Source of the DNA: Adiantum capillus-veneris
Taxonomy: Eukaryota; Streptophyta; Polypodiopsida; Polypodiales; Pteridaceae
Direction of reading: 5' to 3'
Assembly: GCA_014529385.2 (NCBI GenBank)
Contig: CM043965.1
Span: forward strand, 12,264,412 to 12,328,411
Length of the DNA stretch: 64,000 nucleotides
This document shows, one piece after another, positions 21,882-33,442 of the stretch; the first letter of the stretch is position 1; each line of letters opens with the position of its first letter. The notes beneath the pieces are model-generated. The model did not search any database, was not told where the DNA came from, and saw only the letters and a program-made list of their open reading frames with translations. A program made the position numbers and the translations under genes.

Positions 21882-22067
21882 TTAATTGAATAATGGGAAA
21901 CCCACCTGGGACTGATCGGCCATCTGCTGCTGCGCTGGCACTTGAAGACTCTCCTCCGTAGGCCTACTACTAGGCCCAACTTCATCGTCATGTGACACTC
22001 TAGTTCCTTTAAGAGCTCTGCCCTCATCATCAGATGTAGGATTGTCTCGGGTCCTTTTAGGTGCCAT
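21882..22067 (-). other. Short conserved reading frame in the LTR (MAPKRT type), possible leader exon
   Basis: 61 residues starting MAPKRTRDNPTSDDEG, rich in basic and acidic residues. The second LTR copy has a matching ATG frame (58042-57863, MAPKRTCINPESDDEG). In both copies the frame reaches a conserved TCCCAG-GTGG sequence (junctions at 21906 and 57880) that would serve as a splice donor. A spliced leader exon joined to gag is possible but unproven. Confidence 0.4.
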
Positions 22068-24285
22068 AACTTCTTATCCTTATAAAAAGGACGTCTAATC
22101 ATTTGGTAAATTATCCAAAAGCTAGACTTAACCTTTGTATCTAATTTTACCCAAATCTAAGTTAAATTTATAGTTTTGATTGGTAAATTCTTGACCTAGT
22201 AATTTATTATTTGCCTATATAGGCATGATAAATTTTTCCACAACTTCCCTAAGGTTTTTGTAAGCTCTTTTAATTTTCTTATAATTTTCTATATCTTTTT
22301 TCTAATTTCCCCATCGAATTTTCAGCTTAGAATCTGCTTATTTTGACCTTCATATTACTTCTATTTATTTTCTCTTAAAGATTTCATTTCTTCAACTTTA
22401 TATCACAAGGTTTACACTTATTATAATTTTCCTAAAAACTTTTGACCACAAAATCTATTTATTTTAATTAATCTTTTGCTAAAAATAAGACTTTTGGTCA
22501 ATTATAATTTCTAAACTCACTAAATAACTATGTATACTTATCACAAGTAGATAAGGATATTTGTGACCTCTGATAATTATCTTTCAATTTTCCAACTCAA
22601 GTATCTAGTTTTCATCTTTAAGTTTTAGCCAAAATTAGTATAATTTGACTTAGATAAATTTCTATACTAACTTTCTAACCTTGACACAACGATCACGGTC
22701 TTTTTATCATGTAATATAACTCTGATAAATAGCATGTAATCATATAACATGATTTACTAATTTCTCCCTTTAGTTTTCAGCTAGAATTAGTATAATTTGA
22801 CTAAACTAAATATCTGAACTAAGTTTCTAACCTTGACATAATTATCACAGCTCCTTGATGATGTAATATAGCTCTCAAAAATAGCATATAATCATCTAAC
22901 ATGATTTACTAATTTTTCCCTTTACTATCTAGCTAAACTTACTATAATTTGACTTAGATAAATATCTATACTTATTTCCTAACCTTTGCATAATTATCAG
23001 AGCCTCGTTATCATGAAATCTAACTTAGATAAATAGCATGTAATCATAAAGCATGATTTACTAATTTCCTCCTCTACTTTTTCCTCAAAAAAAGTTTTTT
23101 TGAAGTAAGATAATTAGATTAATCAATGTTTTTGTGGCTACGCTAATTATCATGTCTTTTAAATGAGGTATTCTAACTCTCAAAATTATCCCAAAGCTAT
23201 CTAATCCTATTTACTAATTGTGCCCTTTTCTTTATCTTCAAAAATACGGTCTTTTAACTAAGATAATTAGCTAAATTAAGTTTCTATGGTTACTCTACTT
23301 ATCTATGGTTAAGATAAATTAATCTAAGTATCCCAAAGCTATTTAATCTAATTTGTTAATTTACTTCTTTAATTTACCCTCCAAAACAGTACCTTTCTAC
23401 TAAGATAATTAGTTGGACTAATTATTTGTGGTTAAACTAATTATCATGGGTTTATTAAGATATACTTTAACTCTAAAACATATTGCAAATCTATTTAGTT
23501 TAAATTGCTAATTTTCCCTGTTAATTTTCTCTTAAAAACAATGGTTTTCTACTAAGAAAATTAGCTAAACTAATTATTTGTGGTTCACGTAATTATCACA
23601 GGTTCATTAGAATTTATTTTAACTCTAAAAATTATCTCAAAGCTATTTAGTCTAATTTGCTAATTTTCCCTTAAAAAAGTGTTATTCTACTAATATAATT
23701 AGCTATACTGATTAGCTGTGGTTAGGTTATTTTTCACGAGGTCATTAAGATGCATTTTATCTCTTAAAATTAAATCAAATCTTTTTAGTATAATTTACTA
23801 ATTTCTCTCTTCAATTTATGACTAAAAATATCTAAATTTTGCTTAAATAATTACAAACAATAATCATAAAATTAAAAGAGATAATTTTTCCAGCATCTAA
23901 ATAGTCTAATAGAGCTCTGATAGTTATCTTATACTAATCTAAGTTTAATTAGTATAACTACAATTAATTTATGACTAAAATGATTAATTTCAGCCCTAAT
24001 CTAGCTTACTAATTAATTAGATTAATATCCCTAAGCTTAATCTAAATAATCAATAGAGAATTAAGAATTAGGAGAGTAATTTAGAGTGCAAGTAAGTTTA
24101 ATCTTCTTAATTAAGAAAATATAAGTAAATTTAATAATTTTGCTAATTAAAAAGATTTAAACTAATTACCGTGGACTAATCAACTAGAGTTTTTGTTGTC
24201 TAGTGATTTTTGAGTAGAGTTCTCTCATGGTGAGACATAAATGGCTAGGACTCCGAGTCTGTTCAAAATGTGAAGCAAGGGGTCT

Positions 24286-24293
24286 TATTTATA
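24286..24293 (-). promoter_or_regulatory. TATA box of the solo LTR
   Basis: TATAAATA on the minus strand, conserved in position and context with 59484-59491 in the related LTR. Confidence 0.65.
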
Positions 24294-24784
24294 GGTTTCT
24301 CGGCACTCATAAGCTCTCATAGGCTGAAAATGGCAGTTTCTTGCAGCTCAACCAGCCCTATAGCTGAAGATGGTGTCCCTTGCTACTAATTGTGTCCCTG
24401 GTAGGTCAGTACTGACCCCTCCCATTACCTGTCAGCTTTAAAAGATCAATTCAACTATATTTTGGCTTATTTTTGCTTAATTGGTAAATATCTGGTAAAT
24501 ATTTGGGAGGCCTTTAGTAAAGTCTATGCTTAAATGATTACTGCAACCATTCAGTTTTTCTTAATAATTTAATTTACATTGAATCTTTCGAAAGGACTAG
24601 CGGTGTCAGTTTTTTCCCAAATTTCAATCTAAAACTTTCTAGCCCGGGGTTTACTGTGCGTAAGATTCCAAAAATACCATTTTTAATTGTGTTTGAAATA
24701 GCGCTTTACCTGTTTTTAAGTCCAATGCTTTCCCCTAAAACTTTGAGTTCATCCCTCTGCAGCTAGAAAGGTGGGCACCTTACA

Positions 24785-25165
24785 GAGGTTCAACACTTGT
24801 CCAACCTACTCTCCATTGTGTTATGGATGTTTTAGCCCAAGGTGGTTTGAAGGTCCACCACCTGTCCAAGTTACCTCTATTCAATAGTCACATCTCTATT
24901 GTGAAGGTCAATGTGTGAATGGAGTGTAGCTACTATGTCTACTACCATGGATGGTATGGGGAAGAGGTCCACCACTTGTCCAACCTACTATCCCTTTTAT
25001 TATAAAGGTTTTAGCCCAAGGTGGTTTGAAGGTCCACCACCTGTCCAAGCTAGCTCTATTGAAAGAAATCTATCTCTATATTTTGAAGGTAAATGTGTGA
25101 ATGGATTGTAACTCCCATATTTACCCCCATGAACGGTTTGGGGTAGAGGTCCACCACTTGTCCAA
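24785..25165. repeat. Satellite A (block 3)
   Basis: About two units resume after the solo LTR at the GAGGT duplication and end near 25165, at gtccaagctagctcg. Confidence 0.88.
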
Positions 25166-26990
25166 GCTAGCTCGTTTTAAATGAAACTGCCTAAATATAA
25201 ATAATCCCGTCTAATTTAAAATTAAACCACCCAAATATAAATAATTCCGACTAAATACAAATCAAGCCTCTCAAATTTAAATAATCCCACCTAAATCAAC
25301 TTCACCATCTCACTTAAATTCAAATTTTCCCATCCATATTCAAATTCAAAGCAAGTTCAGTTAAAAGCATGTCTTTGTCCCGCCTAAATTCAAATCCACC
25401 CTTGTTGAATCACATTTTTTGCATCTATAGCCAAACAATGTCCACCACTTGCCCAATCAGTAACACCAAGAAAACCCCCAACATTATACATCCACCAAAA
25501 TTGTCGATCACATATTTCATATTTTAGCCATTTCAGAAACAACAAACAAAGAAAGTAGCCATCAGAAACAACTCAACAAAGACCAACCATTTGGCCAAAC
25601 CAATTAAGCAATTGACACAAGTAATTCGACTTGTCATTACTGTTAATACACTATATATTCAATATTACACAAACAATATATTTGCATATCTTTGTATGAT
25701 TGAAATATGTGTATTTGAATAGTAATAGAGTATGTGTATTTTCATAATAAAAATACTTAACCCTAAAACCCAAAAACGTAAATTATCTCTGTGAAAAAAA
25801 GAATGACAGAGAATTGATGAGAGAGAGTGCGAGAGAGGGAGAGGGAGAGAGAGACAAAGCGGGGTAGAGAGAGAGAGAGAGAGAGAGATGTACCTGTTCT
25901 GCTGTGTCAACCTGTTATGCTGTGTTAACATGTTTTGCAATAGCAACCTACTCTGCAATAACGACCTGCTTTGCAATAGCGACCTGCTCTGTGATGGTGC
26001 AACCTGCTCTATGATGTTGACTTGATCAACGATGGAAATAGTGACTTGTTTTCTCAGATGGTGATGGCGAATTGTTCTACTCTGTTGACCTGTTTTGTGA
26101 TGGCGTTACCACCTGCAATAGCGACTTGGTTTGCAATAGTGACTTGCTCTATGATGGCGACCTGCTCGACGATGGCAATAGTGACCTGGTCCTCTAAAGA
26201 TGACCTCTACAACAATACTTGTTTTGTGTTGTGCGTGAAATCGACCCTAGGTTTGTGCTTTTTGTGTGCGAATGCCACATAGGCAGTAAATATGGCCTTT
26301 AAGATTAGAAGGATAATGACCTAAATAGTGGTTTGTGCTTATGGAACATATGGGACCTAAACTTCAAATATAGCCTTTTTTGAGTTTTATTATCCTTTTT
26401 TAAGTCCAAGTTGCCCGTTTTGTCATAACTTTTGACTGGTAACTCAGAATATAGCAACCGAGGGCTAAGATGAAATCTTGCAAATAATGTACACACCTAG
26501 AGGAGTTTCTTAATACCTTTTCCAAGTACAAATGTGTTTAAAGGCGTTTTTGTTTTAAAGGTGTTTCTTAATACCCTTTCCAAGTTAAAACTTTTGGGGT
26601 ACCCAATTTAAGCATCCTAACCCTAAAAAGTCTAGAGAGACACAATTTTCATATCAATTTCAAAGGCCACCTGCATAGAATTAAAGCACAAAAAGGGACA
26701 ATTAAGTTGTTCATATTCCCAAAAGCTATCACATGGATCCACTTGAAAATCAATCAAGTAACAATGTGATGAATTTAAGATGAATAGTCAGGGAACACCG
26801 TTGTTAGACTTTCCTATAGCATAACTTCTTGGCCAAAAGGGTAATCAAAATAAATACGAATCATGTTAATAAACCGGTCTTAGACTCTTCCATGAGTGCT
26901 TTTGTTGCTTTTTGAGCCCTTCACATCGGGAAGCAAGATCTTAGCCCAAAACCTACTTGACTCACTTGTTCAGCATGTAGTGTAACATAG
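25166..26990. other. Non-satellite spacer with short tandem repeats, no gene seen
   Basis: Begins with about three ~40 bp AT-rich units (aaatataaataatccc type, 25185-25300). A GA-rich tract follows (25820-25888), then a minisatellite (25895-26200). The remainder (26280-26990) is AT-rich with no coding evidence. Its left edge cuts a satellite A unit, which suggests an insertion or an array boundary. Confidence 0.5.
25895..26200. repeat. ~22 bp minisatellite (gcaatagcgacctgctctg type)
   Basis: At least ten imperfect copies of a unit combining cgacctgctctg with gcaatag or tgatggc alternate through this stretch, directly after a GA tract. Confidence 0.8.
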
Positions 26991-28090
26991 TAGGCCTAGT
27001 CCACTAACTGCCACCAGGACCCATCGTCAATTGTCCAACCAGTTTGTTATTTCATTAGTATTTTACCTTCAGCATTGGCCATTAAAACTAAGTCCACCAC
27101 TTGTCCAAGCTATACTATGGCAATGCCCTATCCATTGCCACCACTTGTTTCGCATGCCAACCACTTTGTTTTTGCATTAGTAGTTCACCTAGTCATGGAG
27201 CATTAAACTAGGTCCACCACTTATCCAAGTTGTACTACTCTAACATAGCACTATCCTCCACAGGGTTCCAGTGCCAATTGTCCAACCAATTTGTTCTTGC
27301 ATTAATATTTCACCTTCAACATTGGCCATTAAAATTAGGTCGAACACTTGTCCAAGCTATACTTCTAGTAGGCCTTGTCCACTTCCACCACTTGTTCTAC
27401 TCGCCAACCACTTTTTTTTTGCATTAGTAGTTCACCTTAGTCATGGGCAATTAAAACTAGGTCCGCCACTCGTTCAAGTTGTACTTCTCTAAAATCGCAC
27501 TATCCACGACTGGGTTTCACCGCGAATTGTCCAACCACTTTTTTCTTGCATTAACATTTCACCTTTGGCATTGGCCATTAAAACTAGATAGCAAACCTGG
27601 TCTACTATCCACCACTTGGTCCACCAACCAACTCCTTCTTGCATTTGTAGTTCACCATTGGCATTGGCCATTAAAACTAGTCCACCACTTGTCCAGGCTA
27701 TACTCTTAGTAGGCCTCATCGACTTTCCACCACTTGGGCTTCCCATCAGCCATTTCACGTTTACATTAATATTTCACCTTAGTCATTGGCCATTAAAGCT
27801 AGGTCAACCATTTGTCCAAGGTATGCTTGAACATAGTAACCCTCGTCCACTATCTACCACCAACCACTTTGTTTTTGCATTAGTAGTTCAGCTTCAACAA
27901 GGGCTACTTGGAGATTGGAAATTGAAATTGGTCATTAAAAGTAGGCCCACCACTTGTCCAACCTTGCTTACATTTTCAGAAGCAATGATTACTTGGACAC
28001 TAGGAAGAATAGTCTTGCACTAGTTCACCTTGGACACTGAACTTTAAAACTAGGTCCACCACTTTTCCAAGCTATGTCACTAAAATAGGG
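26991..28090. repeat. Tandem repeat B, ~120 bp period
   Basis: Units contain ggccattaaaactagg, tccaccacttgtccaagctatact and gcattagtagttcacc. Anchors occur near 27080, 27198, 27322, 27438, 27570, 27660, 27784, 27930 and 28046. The core gtccaccacttgtccaa is shared with satellite A, although the remainder differs. Confidence 0.88.
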
Positions 28091-28215
28091 AGGGGATTCT
28101 TGAGCCAATATCCACCATTGCTCAAACCTTTCTTCCATTGAAAGACCTACTTGGACATTAAGATGCAAGTTCTATAGTAGTTTAGTGATGACATTAGAAC
28201 TAGGTCCATCACTTA
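27970..28215. repeat. Block C, copy 1 (~240 bp)
   Basis: Contains gattacttggacactagg, aatagggagggg, ttcttgagccaatat and gatgacattagaactagg, in the same order as 29452-29690. The two copies flank satellite A block 4. Confidence 0.82.
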
Positions 28216-29451
28216 ACCAGCCTACTACCCGTTATCTTATGGACGCTTTAGCGCTAGGTGGTTTTCAGGTCCACCACCTCTCCAAGCTAGCTCTACTGAA
28301 AGAATCTATTTCTATTGTTTCAAGTCAATGTGTCATTGGAGTGTAGCTACTATGTTTACTATCATGGGTGGTTTGGGGCAGAGGTCCATCACTTGTCCAA
28401 CCTACTATCCACTGTCTCATGGAGGCTTTACCACAAGGTGGTTTGAAGTTCCAACACCAGTCCAAGCTAGCTCTACCAAAACAAGCTATCTCTCTTGTTT
28501 CAAGGTTAATGTGTGAATGGAGTGTACCTACCTACTATGTTTCCTACCGTGGATGGTCCACCACTTGTCCAACCTACTATCCATTGTGTCATGGACGCTT
28601 TAGCCCAAGGTGGTTTCAAGGTCCACCACCTCTCCAAGCTAGCTCTATTGGAACAAGCTATCTCTATTGTTTCAAGGTCAATGTGTAAATGAGGTGTAGC
28701 TACTATGTCTATTATCATGGAAGGTTTTGGGCAAAGGTCCACCACTTCTCCAACCTACTATCCATTGTGTTATGGTGTATTTAACCCAAGGTGGTTTATT
28801 AAGGGTCCACCACATGGCCAAGCTTGATATATTGAAAGAAGCTATCTTTATTGTTTCAAGGTCAGTGAAAGAATGGAGTGGAGCTACTATGTTTACTACA
28901 ATGGATGGTTTGGAGCAAAGGTCCACCACTTGTCCAACCTACTAAACATTGTGTTGTGGAGGTTTTATCCCAAGGTGGTTTGAAGGTCCCTTACCTGTCT
29001 ATTGAAAGAAGCTATCTCTATTGTTTCAAGGTCAATGTGTGAATGAAGCCGAGCTACTATGTTTACTACCATGGATGGTTTGGGGTAGAGGTCCACCACT
29101 TGCCCAACCTACTAATCATTGTGTTATGGAGGTTTTAGACCAAGGTGGTTTGAAGGTCCACCATTTGTGTAAGCTAGCTCCATTGAAAAAACCTATCTCT
29201 ATTGTTTGAAGATCAATGTGTGAATGGAGTGTAGCTACTACGTTTACTACCATGGATTGTTTTGGCAGAGGTCCACCACTTGTCTGACCTATTAACCATT
29301 GTGTTATGGAGGTTTTAACCCGAGGTGGTTCTAAATTCCACCACTTGTCTAAGCTAGCTCTATGGAAAGAAGCTTTTTCTATTGTTTCAAGGTCAATACT
29401 TGAATGGGATGGTGGTACTATGTTTTCTACCATGGATGGTTTTGGGAAACG
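28216..29451. repeat. Satellite A (block 4)
   Basis: Six to seven units of the ~180 bp family, again including a short unit near 28545 and a variant with ttaacccaaggtggtttatt near 28790. Confidence 0.88.
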
Positions 29452-29720
29452 ACTACTTGGACACTAGGAAAATCAGGGTCATGCACTAGTTCACCTAGGA
29501 CATTGAGCTTTAAAACCAGGTCCACCACTTTTCCAAGCTATGCCACTTAAATAGGGAGGGGGTTCTTGAGCCAATATGCACCACTTCTCAAATGTTGCTT
29601 CCATTGAAATAATTAAGGATTACTTGAACATTGATAGCAAGTTCTATAGTTATTCAGTGGTGATGACATTAGAACTAGGTCCACCACTTGTCCAAGCTAT
29701 GTTGTAATATAGTAGGTGGG
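29452..29720. repeat. Block C, copy 2
   Basis: Direct repeat of 27970-28215; the satellite domain ends here. Confidence 0.82.
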
Positions 29721-29879
29721 ACACCATTTATCCACTTTTATTGGGGCTCCTCAAATTGAAAGTCATCGCACTATTAACATTCATAACCCTCATGTCTTTT
29801 ATAATGGAAATTATAAAATTTTTCTAAAAGAGAAGTACCTATGAGTATGAACTTGACAATGTATTTTTTTCACTTGTAG

Positions 29880-31362
29880 GATGGACTTTGAATCTGGGGA
29901 GAAAGTACATTTGATTCTTGATAATGAAATTGTTCGCATTGGTTGTGTGTGTAGAACAGATCGAGATTCCACATGTGGTGGTACAAAGATAGGGCAAGGA
30001 AATGTATCTATACCAGTGGAGGAATGTTTGAAGGATGTGGTGCTTCCTTTTCCTGCAATGGTTACTACATCTCTTCAATGTTCATTATGGAATGCGGTTC
30101 GATGGACCAACTTCTTTTGCAGTCTTCCATGATAAATGACAGCCCAATTGACACAAATGAAAGCTAAAGTGGCGATGAACAAGGGGATCAACTTGATCCT
30201 CTACTTACAAATACAATACATATAACAAGTTTAAAGTTTGAAACATTAATACGAGAATCTTGGAGAAATCAAAGGGTACTTTTAAAGGATGACACAATGA
30301 TGCAGATTGTACATGAAGGGACCATCTTATATGTATTTCCAAACGATTATGATAACTTCCATGTACTTGGTGATGATTTTGTGGGTGTGGGTATTGAAAA
30401 GGAGAATGGAATTAGTGATACCATGCCTGATATGGCTAGCATCACTTTGGTAAAGTGGCCCATCAAGCAGACAACCATGTTGGATGGGATCCCATTACAA
30501 TGCTTTGTTCCTATTAATGGGGTGCATGCTAGATGTGCAAAATCTGATGTATCCAATGATGATAATGATAGAAAATATGGTGATGGGAATACCGTTGCTA
30601 CATTGTTAAGGAAGCGGCGCTACACTTTTTTATCAACACATCTCAAAAAACAAGAGCCACACCAACTTCTGCTTTTTATCTTGCAACTGAGTCAATTCAA
30701 AGGGTTTGATGTATTGATTGTTGTGGACAAAAGTGCTGTCAATTTGCAGATCAGGATATGGTGACAAGCTTACGGCAAGAATTTTGAGGAGAGTCTCAAA
30801 AATCATGCACTAATTATGTTTATAATGTCCTATCTATATGCTGTGAGAAAGAAGAAAAGACGCCATACCAATTCAAGATAAATGGCTCTATTGTTTGTTG
30901 TAGAGCATGGTATGAGCTACATGGAATACCAAAGACATCATTTTTCCACGACAAGGTAAATTTTGGAAATGGTGTGCGCCATTATGTGCATGGTAACACA
31001 TGCACATTGAGACAAGGAATTCAACATACTAATTTAGCAAGAGCATTGCTAGATGAGTTTGTGGATAACAACTTCGAGAAGATTCCACATAGAAGTAGAA
31101 CACTACTAGATGGCTCAAGAGACACTCAGTTAGTGATTGCATCAATGTACAAATATGTTAACATTTTAAGTGAAATCAACACGACACTTGAACAAATGGG
31201 TTATGAGAAGAAGTTATCTCAGTCTCCTTTTGGTAGGTTGTGGAACAAAGAGTATCCACATGTCACTTTAACAAGGACAAGTGAGTTCTCTAAGTGCAAT
31301 GTTTGCAGTTCAATCAAGGCAAGGCTAGAAGCTAAACCTTCTCTTGATAAGAGATCTCTTAT

Positions 31363-31409
<47 letters not shown>

Positions 31410-32729
31410 TACATGGCACAACAAAAGAGTTGCAGGAGTCTATATTATGCATGGTACACATATTCAGAAACTCAAGCACAAATGTATGTATGCATAACTC
31501 ATGATAAGATGGATCAAAAGAAGACTACAATTCCTAGATTACGCATTGTTCCTAAGGGTGTGGACTCCGGATACAATTTGCAAGTGGCATTGATAGGTAT
31601 GATCACTCATGGACATGGAAAAGGTCATTATGATCACTTTGTCTTGAATGGTTTGTGGCCAGCTCATCCAAATCTTACAATTGGCTCAATAGCTAATTGT
31701 TTACATAAGCTAAAGAGGATAGATAAGCATCCTCTTGGTGATTTAGCAACCAACAGACTAACAAGGAGCTCTATCTCACTACTAAATTCTTTGAACTCAA
31801 GGGATGCTTTGGACTACCACAACTTGAGTGACAAAAAAATGCCCATTGTGTAGACATCAGAAATTACAGAAGAGGAATTGGGGTCATCATTTTGCAAGTT
31901 ACTAGAGAACTTGTTACTACAATTAGATAATTGTGCAGGGGAGAACAAAAATCGATACTTAATTTCCTATTTGTCCATGCTTGTTGCAAGGGGTGTTTTC
32001 AAAACCATTCAACTAGGGATTTTGATGTTTGGGCATACACATGAGGACATAGATGCCATGTTCAGTAAGTTTTCAGAGAAGTTGAGAGCTACACAAACTG
32101 ATACTTTGCCTCATTTGATGGATACAGCTTGGAAGAGCAATCATATCAGAGGGAGTCTTGTACGAACAATTTTGACCAAAAACGCAAGAATATCATCACG
32201 AACAATGCACCACAATGAGCTTATAACAAGGAGCCAAAAGATTCCTAGGTCTTGAAAATAGCTAAATGATCATTTATGTGGTCCTTAACGAGATAGACGA
32301 AGGGAGGATTTTGACCCTCTATCTGATGTGCATCAAGGTGACTTTGTTATGCTACTTCCAAGTGACATGGATATATATCCAGTTTGGCTTGCAATGGCTT
32401 TATCAAACATTGACAACGAGCCTACATCACCAAACTATAGAAAAGTTTTTATTCAATATTGGGCACCTTGTGCAAGAAAGAGTGGGATGATAGATACTCA
32501 AGCTTACTCTAATTGTTGGAAGGGTTCTTGGCTTGTCAACTATATGGACCCGCAAGTGTGACAATCTATAGATGCGATTGTTTGGTCTTGGAGACCCAAC
32601 AAAGAAGGTCCATTTTCAAGGATTAAGACTCCAGAAAGGCATGCTCTAAAAGCTAAAACTAGCCTTGTTCGTGCACATCATCAACCACACTTGGATGAAA
32701 TTTTGGACATGGTATCCAATTTGGGGTAG
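29880..32729 (+). pseudogene. DUF7869-like gene, broken by stops and frameshifts
   Basis: The best coding tract begins after an intron-like acceptor (tttttcacttgtag, ending 29879). It includes IGCVCRTDRDSTCGG with LPFP, a central zone (INGSIVCCRAWYELHGIP, GVRHYVHGNTCTL, CNVCSSIKARLE) and then the DUF7869 region. In that region I see THDKMDQKKTTIPRL, LQLDNCAGENKNRYL and GHTHEDIDAMFSKFSEKL, followed by a C-terminal zone with VFIQYWAP and CWKGSW. The three acidic clusters are spaced like a DDE/RNase H-type active site, so a transposase-like origin is my inference. Frames change near 30100, 30770, 31405 and 32255. Stops occur at about 30166, 31851 and 32563. Some breaks could be introns, but several are not. 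The family name is from memory and would need a profile search. Confidence 0.7.
31366..31405. repeat. (GA)n tract inside the DUF7869-like coding region
   Basis: About 20 GA units interrupt the coding region between CSSIKARLE and YYAWYTYSETQ. They encode an Arg-Glu run in the upstream frame, and the downstream coding continues in another frame. Confidence 0.9.
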
Positions 32730-33442
32730 ATTATATGGATATTCTATTGTTACTATAATGGTTGTAAACAAGACCTTTGATTGTAGTGATATTTCTTTCT
32801 TTTATTTCATTATTACTAGTATTTATTCAAATTCATGCTTTGTGCATCCTCATTTTGGTGTTTATCAACAAGACAATTCTTTAAGATTTCACTCTACCCC
32901 ATCAGCAAGTATACCATCTAGTCAATTTTGAGATTCCCACAATGAGGTATTTTTACCATAATACCTAATATGGCCTTAATTGACGGAAGGGTTCTTGGTG
33001 ACGGGTAAGATAAGTATGGTCAACACTCTTCCAACAAGTTGTGCTCCCTGGTATGCCCAAGACTTTTGTCCCAATTTCTAACTAGAAGAGTTCCTGCTCA
33101 TCCATAGACAACTATGTTGCCATATTGTTGAACAATATGGCCAAAACCTCATTCCCTTGGCTAAAGCATTCAGACGTCACTCTAGGAGCCATTTGTTACT
33201 ACAAAAACAAACATTCAGAGATATTACAACGACATTGTTTGAACACTTCAACCACTTCACCAAACACTTCCACTCAAGAAGACAAGTTAAACAAGTATCA
33301 TCAAACAATGTCACTTATAGATGAATCACGCATACAATATCTTTTCTCAAACAACATGCATGAATGCATGCATGATGCATAACTAACCTGCCGACTAGTA
33401 TTAGGCTTTAGACTATCACCGTAACCTTAAGCATTGGTTTTG
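32730..33442. other. No gene seen
   Basis: AT-rich sequence after the DUF7869-like pseudogene. Frames here are short and uninformative. Confidence 0.5.

Larger units (their letters stand above)
20701..24784 (-). mobile_element. 4.1 kb solo LTR, TSD GAGGT
   Basis: The sequence runs TGTAAC...CTTACA and is flanked by the 5 bp duplication GAGGT (20696-20700 and 24785-24789) within satellite A. Both ends and many internal blocks match 56726-59977, which is an LTR attached to gypsy integrase coding sequence. This copy is therefore the LTR alone, left by recombination between two LTRs. On the minus strand a TATA box (TATAAATA, RC of 24286-24293) sits about 490 bp from the U3 end. The long AT-rich middle (22100-24200) carries repeated blocks with actaatt, taattagct and tgattta runs about 180 bp apart. 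There is no pol sequence inside. Confidence 0.9.

Noticed and set aside
29116-29433. 105-residue minus-strand frame
   Set aside because: Same satellite A effect across nearly two monomers.
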